Shown: positions 25,200-33,108 of the stretch, piece after piece | Layout of the letters: each line of letters starts with the position of its first letter | Numbering within the stretch: the first letter of the stretch is position 1 | Source of the DNA: Paenibacillus sp. MAHUQ-63 | GTDB taxonomy: Bacteria > Bacillota > Bacilli > Paenibacillales > NBRC-103111 | NCBI RefSeq assembly: GCF_028765165.1 | Contig: NZ_JARADB010000007.1 | Span: forward strand, 202,219 to 266,218 | Direction of reading: 5' to 3' | Length of the DNA stretch: 64,000 nt | Notes under the pieces: generated by a model | Seen by the model: only the letters and a program-made list of their open reading frames with translations | The model's database searches: none | Told to the model about the DNA's origin: nothing | Translations under genes and position numbers: made by a program

Positions 25200-25823
25200 A
25201 TGGAGATGACGGGTCAGCGCAAATGGCAGGGGAAAAGCTGGTGCACGCTCGGTGACAGCATATCTGCGGCAGGCGGTTATCAGCCGATGGTAAGCGCGGC
25301 GCTTGGCTTCGCCACCGTGCTGAACGAAGGCCGGAGCGGGTGTCCGCTTACGGCCGGCGGGGACCGCGACTACGGAGCGACCGTGCACATCGGGCGGCAG
25401 ATGGAGCCTGTGTATGATTGTGTCACCGTCTTCGCGGGGACGAACGATTTCTGGTTGGATAAGCCGATCGGCCGGAAAGGAGTGCGGGATATCCATACGT
25501 TCTACGGGGCGTACGCGTCGCTGGTGGAGGACATACTCACCAAAAATCCGGCCTGCCGCCTCAACCTGTGGACACCGCTTCAGCGGGATAAAGACGGCTT
25601 CGACATCGATTCCGTGAATGCGGAAGGCCACCGGCTGGCGGATTATGTGGAAGCGATTGCCGCCATCGGCGCCGAGTACGCGCTCCCGGTGCTGAATCTG
25701 TATGCGGAAAGCGGATTTAACCGTTTCACGCTCGGCTTTCTGAGCAGCGACCGGCTGCATCCGAACGAGGAAGGCTTTAAACGGATTGCGGCTATGGCGA
25801 TTCCTTTCCTGGATCGTATCTAG
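25200..25823 (+). CDS. SGNH/GDSL hydrolase (putative carbohydrate esterase)
   Basis: Small 207-residue alpha/beta hydrolase. The four family blocks are recognisable: block I WCTLGDSISAAGG with nucleophile Ser, block III TVFAGTNDFWLD with oxyanion Asn, and block V SSDRLHPNEEG with the catalytic Asp and His. No signal peptide is seen, so it should be cytoplasmic. Location directly behind GH130 (44 bases) suggests it removes acetyl groups from imported oligosaccharides, an inference only. ATG 25200 has AAGGATGGTGA upstream; a second ATG two codons on is possible. Confidence 0.9.
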   Translation: MEMTGQRKWQGKSWCTLGDSISAAGGYQPMVSAALGFATVLNEGRSGCPLTAGGDRDYGATVHIGRQMEPVYDCVTVFAGTNDFWLDKPIGRKGVRDIHTFYGAYASLVEDILTKNPACRLNLWTPLQRDKDGFDIDSVNAEGHRLADYVEAIAAIGAEYALPVLNLYAESGFNRFTLGFLSSDRLHPNEEGFKRIAAMAIPFLDRI

Positions 25824-25852
25824 TCGTGACGGGAGGGACCGGTGGCCGGATA

Positions 25853-26015
25853 GGGAAGAGATAGACGGGCTGTGTAGACGGACTGTGTAGGCGGAACGAT
25901 AGATGGGCTGGATAGACGGGTTGGATAGGCGGGCTGGAAAGACGGGCTGGGTCAACAGACTGGATATACGGAATGGATAAGCGAGCTGGGTAGACGGGAC
26001 TGGATAGACGATTGG
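25853..26015. repeat. Degenerate 13-bp tandem repeat
   Basis: About a dozen imperfect copies of a GGATAGACGGGCT-like unit run through 25853-26015, with substitutions (GTGTAGACGGACT, GGATAGGCGGGCT, GGAAAGACGGGCT). An open frame of nearly 300 codons on the minus strand crosses this region and the SGNH gene but has no ribosome site and no family features. This is a non-coding minisatellite. Confidence 0.75.
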
Positions 26016-26345
26016 ACCGGCATGAGCGAGGGCTTGTGGCGGTTTTTTCGTAGGAGTGACGCTGTAAGTCGGCAAGGTAGAGTGGCGAGCTGCTAGCTTC
26101 GGCCCATTAATCGGCCGGGCAAGTGCGAAAGGCGTTGCCGGGCACGGGCTTTCGCCTCGCTAACGGACACAGGAGCCCTTATTCGGGGAAATAGGCTCCT
26201 GTAAAATTGTAACGGACACCAGAGCCCTTATTTGCACATTTGGGGGCTGATTTGGCCGCAAAAAGTGCAAATAGGGTCCGCTGTGTCCGTTAGAATTGAA
26301 ACAGGGCTCTTTTGGGGAAAATAACGGCCCCTGTGTCCGTTAGAA
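26016..26345. repeat. Gene-free spacer with TAACGGACAC palindromic elements
   Basis: Bases 26210-26293 form an inverted repeat with arms TAACGGACACCAGAGCCC plus TTATTTGCAC and GTGCAAATAGGG plus TGTGTCCGTTA. A flanking left arm (CTAACGGACACAGGAGCCC at 26160) and a right arm (CCCCTGTGTCCGTTAG at 26328) add a second, interleaved pair. Same family as at 3.3 kb and 13.8 kb. No gene is supported. Confidence 0.8.
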
Positions 26346-26462
26346 TTGCCGAGCAAGCCCTGGCAGTCTGGATTGAGCTCGGACTGGGGACTTAGCACGC
26401 AGCTTGGAACCCGCTGCTGAACAAGAATGTCGCCGTGCCCGCGGCAGCCACCGCCACCACAG

Positions 26463-26497
26463 CAACCGTAACCGTAACCGTAACCGTAACCGTAACT
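26463..26497. repeat. Hexanucleotide repeat (AACCGT)n
   Basis: Five to six perfect AACCGT units followed by a degenerate unit. A short open frame through it encodes only (RN)n and has no ribosome site, so it is not called as a gene. Confidence 0.8.
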
Positions 26498-26540
26498 CTA
26501 ACCCGAATACTGCTGCCACACGCGCATCCGAACAAGCTAA

Positions 26541-26571
26541 AATATCACCTGTAAAATGTACAGGTGATCAG
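26541..26571 (-). terminator. Hairpin downstream of corA
   Basis: ATCACCTGTA and TACAGGTGAT form a perfect 10-bp stem with a 5-base loop. On the minus strand it is followed by ATTTTAG, a weak T tract, and it lies 44 bases after the corA stop. Confidence 0.55.
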
Positions 26572-26614
26572 ATGAAAGGTGTTATTTATCTCAGCCTAAC
26601 AGCGCATAGATCAG

Positions 26615-27565
26615 CTACTTAAACCAGCCTTTCTTCCAGAACCAGGCGAACATACCAAGCCCGATGCCGAACATGATGATGAGGATGGCAAAATAGCCCC
26701 AATGCCACTCCAACTCAGGCATATAGGCAAAATTCATGCCGTACAGACCGGCAATGAAGGTGAGCGGCATGAAAATGGTGGTGATGACCGTCAACGTTTT
26801 CATGATCGTATTCATCCGGTTAGCATTCAAAGAAATGTAGCTGTCCCGCATATCCGCCGTCATATCGCGGTTGGATTCGATCATCTCGGAGAGCTTAAGC
26901 AGATGGTCGTGGATGTCCGTAAAAAACACAAGATGCTCGCGAATATGCTCAATCCGGTCGGTATTAATGACCCGGTACAGCAGATCGCGCATCGGCACGA
27001 TGGTTCGGCGTATTTTCAACAACTTGGAGCGTATTTCGAAAATATCGTTCATAAGCACTTCTATCGATTCGGAATGCACGTTATTCTCGATTTCATCGAG
27101 CTGATCCTCCAGCTGATAGACGCTTGGGAAATATTGATCGACCAGGTTGTCCAGCACCAAATAGGCGGCATAAATATGGCCTTTGCCACGCAATTGGACC
27201 TGCTCGGTCAACCGGGCCCAGGCATCTTCTATTTCGCGTGAGTCATGTAAATGGAAAGTGACGATGAAATTGCTGCCGAGAAACATATCGACTTCTTCCG
27301 CATCCAGCGTTTTGGCATTCATGGCATGCATGACGAAGAAATGGATATTCTCGTAGTGGTCCATCTTCGGTCGTTGAAGCAAATAGAAGCAATCCTCGAT
27401 AGCCAGCGGATGGAAGCAGAAATGGTCTTTTAATTGTAAGGCTTCTTCCTCGCTAGGGTTATGGAAATCCACCCAATACCACCGAATGGAGGGATCATCC
27501 AGCTGTTCAAGCGGGATATTGTCTAGCAACGAGAAGTCATTGGTGATGGCAAGGGTACGAATCAT
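26615..27565 (-). CDS. corA: CorA-family magnesium/divalent-cation transporter
   Basis: Membrane channel for Mg2+ (or Co2+/Ni2+) uptake, 316 residues, forming a pentamer in known members. The long acidic/helical cytoplasmic domain (1-250) with coiled-coil-like segments (YQLEDQLDEIENNVHSESIE) precedes two C-terminal membrane helices. The selectivity signature YGMNFAYMPE lies between them, followed by the second helix and a basic tail (WFWKKGWFK). The ATG at 27565 has GGGAG about nine bases upstream. The conserved GMN motif makes transport function likely. The neighbouring genes are not related. Confidence 0.96.
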   Translation of the reverse strand: MIRTLAITNDFSLLDNIPLEQLDDPSIRWYWVDFHNPSEEEALQLKDHFCFHPLAIEDCFYLLQRPKMDHYENIHFFVMHAMNAKTLDAEEVDMFLGSNFIVTFHLHDSREIEDAWARLTEQVQLRGKGHIYAAYLVLDNLVDQYFPSVYQLEDQLDEIENNVHSESIEVLMNDIFEIRSKLLKIRRTIVPMRDLLYRVINTDRIEHIREHLVFFTDIHDHLLKLSEMIESNRDMTADMRDSYISLNANRMNTIMKTLTVITTIFMPLTFIAGLYGMNFAYMPELEWHWGYFAILIIMFGIGLGMFAWFWKKGWFK

Positions 27566-27768
27566 AGTGCTTACTCCCGGATAAATGCAATTTAGATTTC
27601 CATTCTAGCATACATTGGAAAAAATACAGAATTTCTAAAGACTCTAGGAATTATGACCTAGAATCCCAAAGACGAGAAGGTCTTTTTTTATGGGTCTAAA
27701 AAGGATTTAAGGGGGTTTTTGTCGAATCTTAAAAAGGGAATATATGACTAATGGAGGAGCTGCAGCGT

Positions 27769-29052
27769 ATGCAAGACAACCATGTAAAAGTTATTTCCGC
27801 AACGAGTTATTTGCTAAGAACGATCATTCCGGCTGCGATTGGGTCGGCTGTTCTGACGGTATTGACTTTGAAGATGAACGGAGTCGATACAGGCAGCCAG
27901 GCTTTTATCAATAGCGTCTTGCTGATCGCGGCGGCCGGCGCGCTTCTGGGCGCGGTGATCGGGTTTCTCAACTATCGGCGGTTCGTCGCTCCGATGAAGC
28001 TGATCATTTCGCAGATGAGCTCCGTGGCTCAAGGCAATTTGGCAGTGGAGCTGGCTTCGCAGAAAGTAGGGCTGCTGGGACCTGTTACGCAATCGATCGG
28101 ACAATTGATTAAATCTTGGCGCGGAATTGTAAAAGATGTCAATGACAGTACGACGGAAGTGCTCGAAGCTTCCACCCAGCTGTCTGCCAACACGCAGAAA
28201 TCCGTTGGGTCGGCGGACCAAATCTCGGTATCCGTGCAGCAGGTGGCCAAGGATATGGAGCAGCAGTCGCAAACGGCTACGGATGTCATCGCCGCGCTGC
28301 AAGAGGTGAAGGTGCTTCTGAGAGAAGTGTGTGTCTCCTCGACGGAGGTTGCCCGGAAAGCGGACCAAACCGCGGACGAGTTGAATCGGGGGAAGGAAGC
28401 GATCGCGCAAACCGCCTCACAGATGCAATCAATCCGAGATAACGCCCACACGACAGAAAAATCGGTGAAAGGTTTATACGAAAGCCTTCAACATATTGAG
28501 GAAATGTCGCGGGTCATTTCGGGTATTGCTTACCAGACGAATCTGCTGGCGCTTAACGCTTCGATCGAAGCGTCCAGAGCCGGAGAGCAGGGACGCGGGT
28601 TCTCCGTCGTGGCCGCGGAAATTCGCAAGCTGGCCGAGCAGTCGGAAGATTCCGCCAAGCGGATTCGCGAGAAGCTGGAGGAAGTCCAGGATGAGGGGAA
28701 ACAAGCGGTTGACCTGATTTCCCAAGAGGCTCTAGAGATTGAGCAAGGTCTGGCGACCATGCAGCAATCCGTCGATATTTTAGCCGCGGCCTCTCAGGAC
28801 TCTCAGTTAGTTGCCGCGCAAATCCATGCTGTCAATCAAGCGAGCCTAAGCATCAGCGAGGCTTCGGCGGACATGCTTGGCCGGTTGGAGAGCATGGGCG
28901 AGCTGGCCCATCACTCCTCTGCCGCCAGTCAGCATGCCGCTGCTTCCGTGGAGTATCTGGCGTCTTCTTTGGACCGGATCCACGCCTACGCCGGCTCGCT
29001 GCATACAATGGCAGAGAAGCTGAAACAGGGAACCCAAACGTTTAAATTATAA
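27769..29052 (+). CDS. Methyl-accepting chemotaxis protein without a periplasmic sensor
   Basis: Chemoreceptor that signals to CheA, 427 residues. Two hydrophobic helices near the N-terminus (~12-33 and ~50-68) are joined by only ~15-20 residues, so there is no room for an external ligand domain. A HAMP-like linker and long coiled-coil methylation helices follow. The conserved hairpin tip is ISGIAYQTNLLALNASIEAS RAGEQGRGFSVVAAEIRKLA (given in two halves). I chose ATG 27769, because GGAGGAG at 27752-27758 would be its ribosome site; the in-frame ATG 27751 overlaps that site. Sensing would have to be through the membrane, HAMP-proximal region or a partner protein. Confidence 0.92.
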   Translation: MQDNHVKVISATSYLLRTIIPAAIGSAVLTVLTLKMNGVDTGSQAFINSVLLIAAAGALLGAVIGFLNYRRFVAPMKLIISQMSSVAQGNLAVELASQKVGLLGPVTQSIGQLIKSWRGIVKDVNDSTTEVLEASTQLSANTQKSVGSADQISVSVQQVAKDMEQQSQTATDVIAALQEVKVLLREVCVSSTEVARKADQTADELNRGKEAIAQTASQMQSIRDNAHTTEKSVKGLYESLQHIEEMSRVISGIAYQTNLLALNASIEASRAGEQGRGFSVVAAEIRKLAEQSEDSAKRIREKLEEVQDEGKQAVDLISQEALEIEQGLATMQQSVDILAAASQDSQLVAAQIHAVNQASLSISEASADMLGRLESMGELAHHSSAASQHAAASVEYLASSLDRIHAYAGSLHTMAEKLKQGTQTFKL

Positions 29053-29092
29053 GAAAAAGTGCTTGTGTGAAGTTCACACAAGCACTTTTTCT
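29053..29092. terminator. Bidirectional terminator between MCP and esterase-family genes
   Basis: GAAAAAGTGCTTGTGTGAA and its exact complement TTCACACAAGCACTTTTTC form a near-perfect 19-bp stem with a 1-base centre, giving T runs on both strands. The last six codons and stop of the minus-strand gene lie inside it. Confidence 0.93.
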
Positions 29093-30369
29093 ATGGTTAG
29101 GGGATGAAGCGCGTGGCTTTCATCCACGTGCACGAAAGCGTCGTACCGCTGCGCCATCACCGAGGGAACGTAGTTCCCGCGCTCGTAGGCCGGGCGGTAC
29201 ACGACCCCGATGGCACGGTGCCCCAGCACCTCGTGCCCGAGAACGGGATCCTCCCTGCGCAGCAGGAGGATCTGGTCATACGCGCCGGCACGATGCATGA
29301 GCTCCTCCCAGCTGCCCGGCTGGGCAGCGGGCACCTGCATCGTCGCCACCGGCGCGCCCCAGGCTTTCGCGGCAAGGACGGTGCCGCGGTAAGTGCCGAA
29401 GCCGATGGCGAACACATCGGCTTCCCCGTGCGCTTCGCGCACGAGCTGGCCGACGTTGACCATGCCGTCGGCCAGCATGTCCGTCGCACGGGCGTCGCCG
29501 ATGTGCGTGTTATGCTCCCAGACGATGACTTTGGCGTCTGGGCCGTGGTGCTCGGCGAGGCGCCGGAGCGCCTCGGTCATGTGGCGGTCGCGGACGTTCC
29601 ACGATTCCGCGTCGTGGCGAACCATGGTGCGGTAATAGTCCTCAGCGTTCACGGCCACCAGCGCGTTCAATTCCGCGCTGAGGGCCGCTTCGCTGTCTTC
29701 GTCATACCGCACCCTTTTGGCGTGAAGCTCTTGGAGCAGCTTCACGACCTCGTCTTGGCAGCTTTCGCCGTAGAAAGCTGCGGAAACGCCGTAGTTTTGC
29801 CCCTCTTCGTCATAAGCGTCAAAACAAGCGAAAGCTTTCCGCGCTAAGTCAAGCTGCTCGGGCGTGCCGCTCTCCTGCAGGTAGCGCTCGATTTCAGCCA
29901 GGGACTCCCACAAGCTGTAGACGTCCAGTCCATAGAAGCCGACCCGTTCATTGACCGGTTTATCTGCGTTATGCTGCTTAAGCCAATCGGCTAGCTCAAT
30001 GACTTCTTCGTTGGCCCACATCCATGTCGGCCAGCGATTGAAGCTCTCGAGCGTCTCTCGGGCACTGGGCTTGGCGTTCTTATAGTGCTTCACATAGCGG
30101 TTGACCTCATAGCAGGAAGGCCAGTCGCCTTCAACGGCTATGAAGGTGAAGCCTTTGTCTTGGATGAGCTTGCGCGAAAGCTCCGTCCGCAGCTTGTAAA
30201 ACTCCGAGGTCCCATGCGACGCCTCACCGAGCAAAACGTATTTCTTATCACCGATCGCTTCAATTAACGTATCGAGGTCGTCGGCTGATTCGAGCCGAAC
30301 AGATTGCTGTTTGATTTGCTCCACGATGACTTCATGGATATCCGTGTTCATGTTCGTTTTTTCGTACAC
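29074..30369 (-). CDS. Erythromycin-esterase family protein
   Basis: A 431-residue member of the Ere/succinoglycan-biosynthesis-like hydrolase family. The active-site blocks are conserved: KYVLLGEASHGTSEFYKLR near residue 45 (Glu and His), FIAVEGDWPSCYEVNRYV, NVRDRHMTEALRRL and KVIVWEHNTHIGDARA. True EreA/B hydrolyse macrolide lactone rings, but most chromosomal relatives have unknown substrates, so resistance is not implied. GTG 30369 has AGGAGC upstream. The 3' third (29.1-29.7 kb) is strikingly GC-rich compared with the 5' part. The C-terminal IEKVLV is encoded within the terminator hairpin. Confidence 0.9.
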   Translation of the reverse strand: MYEKTNMNTDIHEVIVEQIKQQSVRLESADDLDTLIEAIGDKKYVLLGEASHGTSEFYKLRTELSRKLIQDKGFTFIAVEGDWPSCYEVNRYVKHYKNAKPSARETLESFNRWPTWMWANEEVIELADWLKQHNADKPVNERVGFYGLDVYSLWESLAEIERYLQESGTPEQLDLARKAFACFDAYDEEGQNYGVSAAFYGESCQDEVVKLLQELHAKRVRYDEDSEAALSAELNALVAVNAEDYYRTMVRHDAESWNVRDRHMTEALRRLAEHHGPDAKVIVWEHNTHIGDARATDMLADGMVNVGQLVREAHGEADVFAIGFGTYRGTVLAAKAWGAPVATMQVPAAQPGSWEELMHRAGAYDQILLLRREDPVLGHEVLGHRAIGVVYRPAYERGNYVPSVMAQRYDAFVHVDESHALHPLTIEKVLV

Positions 30370-30474
30370 ATTGGCAGCTCCTATTCCTCACATTTTTCTT
30401 CTGTAGTATGTACAAATGGGCAGAAAAAAAGCGATTCTCCCGAGGTGGGCCTCTGTCATCGTTCGTTTGCTTTT

Positions 30475-30532
30475 TGTAACACAATTGGAATATTTCTGTT
30501 ACAGTCCGCTAATATACGTAGGGTATTATAAT
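30475..30532 (+). promoter_or_regulatory. Three-hexamer operator and -10 box of putative sRNA copy 2
   Basis: Hexamers TGTAAC (30475), TGGAAT (30486), TGTTAC (30497) and weak GCTAAT (30508) recur every 11 bp, and TATAAT sits at 30527-30532. Arrangement and all distances match copy 1 at 8866-8923. The esterase-family gene diverges 106 bp away. Confidence 0.6.
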
Positions 30533-30538
30533 AAACAA

Positions 30539-30597
30539 GACCCCCTTTTTTAATATAAACTTTGGACCTGGCCCCGTTGGCTAGGTCCCCTTTTTTT
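30539..30597 (+). ncRNA. Putative ~59-nt small RNA, copy 2
   Basis: Shares with copy 1 the 5' single-stranded segment GACCCCCTTTTTT plus AATATAAACTTT, the loop CCGTT and the terminal T run. The hairpin (30564-30573 with 30579-30588) differs from copy 1 at two base pairs (A-T to G-C, C-G to T-A), each change matched on the other arm, which supports selection for RNA structure. No reading frame fits. Flanking sequences outside operator and RNA are not similar, so this is not a simple recent duplication of a larger region. Confidence 0.65.
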
Positions 30598-30665
30598 GTG
30601 CGGGGATGATATACTGAAAGTAATTAAACTAAACGGTTGAACCGCGATTATGGAGGTAGCAGCTT

Positions 30666-31241
30666 ATGTCGAAGCCCCTATTCGTTATCATCAATGGCCT
30701 TCCGGGCACAGGCAAAACAACCTTAGCCAAGCGGCTTGCACAAGATGTAAGGTTGCCGTTGTTTTCACGGGACGGATTGTACGAAACGCTGTACGAAGCA
30801 ATGGAGTGTCAGCATCATGGCTGTCCTGAGAACATGGCGCCTGCTGCGTTTGCACTCCTGTATGAGGTGGCAGGGACGCTTTTGTCAGCGGGTCAATCTT
30901 TGGTTACCGAGGGATTTTTCGGGAGGCCCGAGCTGCGGAGCGCCGAGTTTCTGAAGCTGCGGAAGGCTTCCGATTTCCAGCCCTTGCAAATTATGTGCCA
31001 GGCGGATGGCGAGGTGATCTTAAGTCGCTATCTCCAGCGGATGGGCAGGAGTGACCGGCATGAAGGACACCGGGACCTGGAATGGTTGGAGCAACCCGGG
31101 AACAGAGAGCGGCTGCTTGCCGGCCGGCTGGCACCTATGCAGCTTGGCGGTACGCTGATTGAGATCGATACGACGACTCAGCAAAGTTTCGACTACGAAA
31201 AGCTGCTTGAACGGGTACGCGCTGCGAGTGTGAAAAGCTGA
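30666..31241 (+). CDS. P-loop kinase, AAA_33 type
   Basis: Small ATP-binding protein of 191 residues with Walker A GLPGTGKTTLAKRL at residues ~11-24 and a plausible Walker B/Asp near LFSRDGLYETLY. Lid-like basic residues are in RYLQRMGRSDRHEGHRD. It resembles small-molecule kinases of the AAA_33/chloramphenicol-phosphotransferase-like group; substrate unknown. ATG 30666 has GGAGGTAGC upstream. The downstream gene, 30 bases away on the same strand, encodes an APH(3')-type phosphotransferase, so the pair is probably one transcript. Confidence 0.85.
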   Translation: MSKPLFVIINGLPGTGKTTLAKRLAQDVRLPLFSRDGLYETLYEAMECQHHGCPENMAPAAFALLYEVAGTLLSAGQSLVTEGFFGRPELRSAEFLKLRKASDFQPLQIMCQADGEVILSRYLQRMGRSDRHEGHRDLEWLEQPGNRERLLAGRLAPMQLGGTLIEIDTTTQQSFDYEKLLERVRAASVKS

Positions 31242-31271
31242 AGTATAATCATGGAGAAGCGAGGGATCCTC

Positions 31272-32048
31272 ATGCAACATAAGCTTCCGTACGAGCTGGC
31301 TGCAAAAATTGGCGGATATTCATGGCAAAGAATCACACTCGGTCAATCCCAGTCCCGAACGTACCGGTTAACGGGTGAAGGGCCGGATATGTATTTGAAA
31401 ATCCAATCGCTCACAGCTGTCGAAAGCCTTGTTGGCGAGAAGGAACGATTGGTATGGCTGCAGGGGACATTGCCTGTCCCCGAGGTGTTGTTTTACGGGA
31501 GAGACGATGCTGACGAGTACATGCTGATCACCGAGATCGCCGGAATCAATGCATCCGACAAGTGCTATGAATCCGCCCTTCCCCAGCTCATGCAGCAGCT
31601 CGCTTACGGGTTAAAGGCGGTTCATCGGGTTGAAATTGCAGGCTGCCCCTTCGATCAACGGCTTGACGTGAAAATAAAGGAAGCTGCAGGGCGGGTAGAA
31701 CGCCAGCAAGTGGATGAGGACGATTTCGACGAGGCGCGGAAGGGGTTCTCGGCCCGGGAGTTGTTGAAGGAACTTCAGGCGACCAGGCCGGCCGCAGAGG
31801 ATATTGTTTTCACGCATGGCGATTATTGCTTGCCCAATATCATTCTCCACGGCGGGAAGGTGAGCGGGTTCATCGATTGGGGCAGGGCCGGTCTGGCCGA
31901 TCGTTATCAGGACCTGGCGCTTGCTGTTCGCAGCATCAGGTATAATTTTGGGCAGGAGCATGTGCAAGCGTTTCTTGATGCTTACGGTCTCGCGAAGCTG
32001 GATGAAGATAAGATTCGCTACTATCAGCTTCTGGATGAATTTTTTTAG
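31272..32048 (+). CDS. APH(3')-family aminoglycoside O-phosphotransferase
   Basis: A 258-residue kinase-fold protein close in length and layout to APH(3') enzymes, which phosphorylate the 3'-hydroxyl of kanamycin-type aminoglycosides using ATP. Visible are MYLKIQ with the ATP-binding Lys, VFTHGDYCLPNIILHGGKV with the catalytic Asp and Asn, the metal-binding FIDWGRAGLADRYQDLALAV, and the C-terminal DKIRYYQLLDEFF, very like the LLDEFF end of APH(3')-II. I chose ATG 31272 with GAGGGA upstream; an in-frame ATG at 31251 lacks a site. No mobile element is nearby, so this looks like an intrinsic chromosomal copy. Substrate is inferred from motif similarity. Confidence 0.88.
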   Translation: MQHKLPYELAAKIGGYSWQRITLGQSQSRTYRLTGEGPDMYLKIQSLTAVESLVGEKERLVWLQGTLPVPEVLFYGRDDADEYMLITEIAGINASDKCYESALPQLMQQLAYGLKAVHRVEIAGCPFDQRLDVKIKEAAGRVERQQVDEDDFDEARKGFSARELLKELQATRPAAEDIVFTHGDYCLPNIILHGGKVSGFIDWGRAGLADRYQDLALAVRSIRYNFGQEHVQAFLDAYGLAKLDEDKIRYYQLLDEFF

Positions 32049-32084
32049 CGGTCGGTGCGCCGCGGTGTCGCTAGTGTCAGCGAG

Positions 32085-32335
32085 CTATGGCCGTCCTTGT
32101 GCCTCGGGATGCTTAAGGCGACTTCGTTAGCATCTGCTGTAGCGGAAATACGGTGCGCTATTTCGCGGGTAACCGCCATTTTGACGGCGAGAGGGGAAAT
32201 AGGATACTCTATTTCGCCGTAAATACGGTGATCCGAGCCATCTGCGTGCCAATAAGGCATCGTATTTCCGCCTAATGCCCCAAAACCCGGCGTTTTCGCT
32301 AAATAGCAGCCTGTATTTCCGCTAGCCCGCGCTCG
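32085..32335. repeat. Spacer with TAGCGGAAATAC palindromic elements
   Basis: TAGCGGAAATACGGTGCGCTATTT-type left arm (from 32138) and right arms CGTATTTCCGCCTA (to ~32276) and CTGTATTTCCGCTAG (to ~32325), with internal CCTATTTCCC/GGAAATAGG and CGCCGTAAATACGG segments. This is a second inverted-repeat family, unlike the TAACGGACAC family. No gene is supported. Confidence 0.7.
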
Positions 32336-32344
32336 ATGCCGCTT

Positions 32345-33060
32345 AAGCTGCCCCACGCCCCGATACACTCGCTCATACACGCTCACTCATCGCCACGCCC
32401 CGGTAAACCGCTCATCCACGCTCACTCATCGCCAGCCCCGGCACCCCGCTCATACACGCTAGCGCATCCGCCTTTACCTCGGCACACTCGCTCATCCACG
32501 CTCACTCATCGCCACGCCCCGGCACACCGCTCATACACGCTCACTCATCGCCACGCTCCAGCACACTCGCTCATACACGCTCACTCATCGCCACACCCCG
32601 GCACACCGCTCATACACGCTCACTCATCGCCACGCCTCGACACACTCGCTCATACACGTTCGCTGATCCGCCCATGCCCCGGCACATCGCTCATACAAGC
32701 TCGCTCATCCGCCCAGCCCCGGCACTCCACTCATAAACGCTCACTCATCGCCACGCCCCGGCACACCGCTCATACAAGCTCGCTCATCCGCCCAGCCCCG
32801 ACACTCCACTCATACACGCTCACTATCCGCCCGCACCCGGGCACACTCGCTCATCCACGCTCACTCATCGCCACGCCCCGGCACACTCGCTCATACACGC
32901 TCACTCATCGCCACGCCCCGGCACACCGCACATGCACGCTCACACATACGCCCACGCCCTGGCACACCGCTCATACACGCTCACTCATGCACCCACGCTC
33001 GTGCGCAACGCCCGAGCGCATCGCTTGTAAACATGCCCCTGCACATACGCCACACCCGAG
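32345..33060. repeat. 39/40-bp minisatellite, about 17 copies
   Basis: Degenerate tandem copies of a unit containing CGCTCATACACGCTCACTCA and TCGCCACGCCCCGGCACAC fill about 700 bp. Unit length alternates between 39 and 40 bases (CACACCGCT versus CACACTCGCT), so no frame is kept. An open frame runs through 32336-33127, but its translated repeats switch between three different peptide registers (HAHSSPRPG, YTLTHRHAPA, TRSLIATPRH), and it has no ribosome site; not a gene. Confidence 0.9.
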
Positions 33061-33075
33061 CTCCCTGCAAACACA

Positions 33076-33107
33076 CAAAAGGACCCGCCAGAAAACGGGT
33101 CCTTTCT
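33076..33107 (-). terminator. Terminator of uidA
   Basis: AAAGGACCCG and CGGGTCCTTT form a 10-bp stem with an 8-base loop, followed on the minus strand by TTGTGTGTTTG. It lies directly after the uidA stop. Confidence 0.75.
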
Positions 33108-33108
33108 C

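Noticed and set aside
25182..26075. 297-codon minus-strand frame
   Set aside because: Antisense to the SGNH hydrolase gene and then through the 13-bp array; no family features or start site.
26404..26622. Short Arg/Asn repeat protein
   Set aside because: Arises only from the hexanucleotide repeat; no ribosome site.
27640..27700. Third copy of the sRNA unit near the MCP gene
   Set aside because: It has a T run and GTCTTTTT but neither the CCCCC seed, the CCGTT loop nor the hexamer operator.
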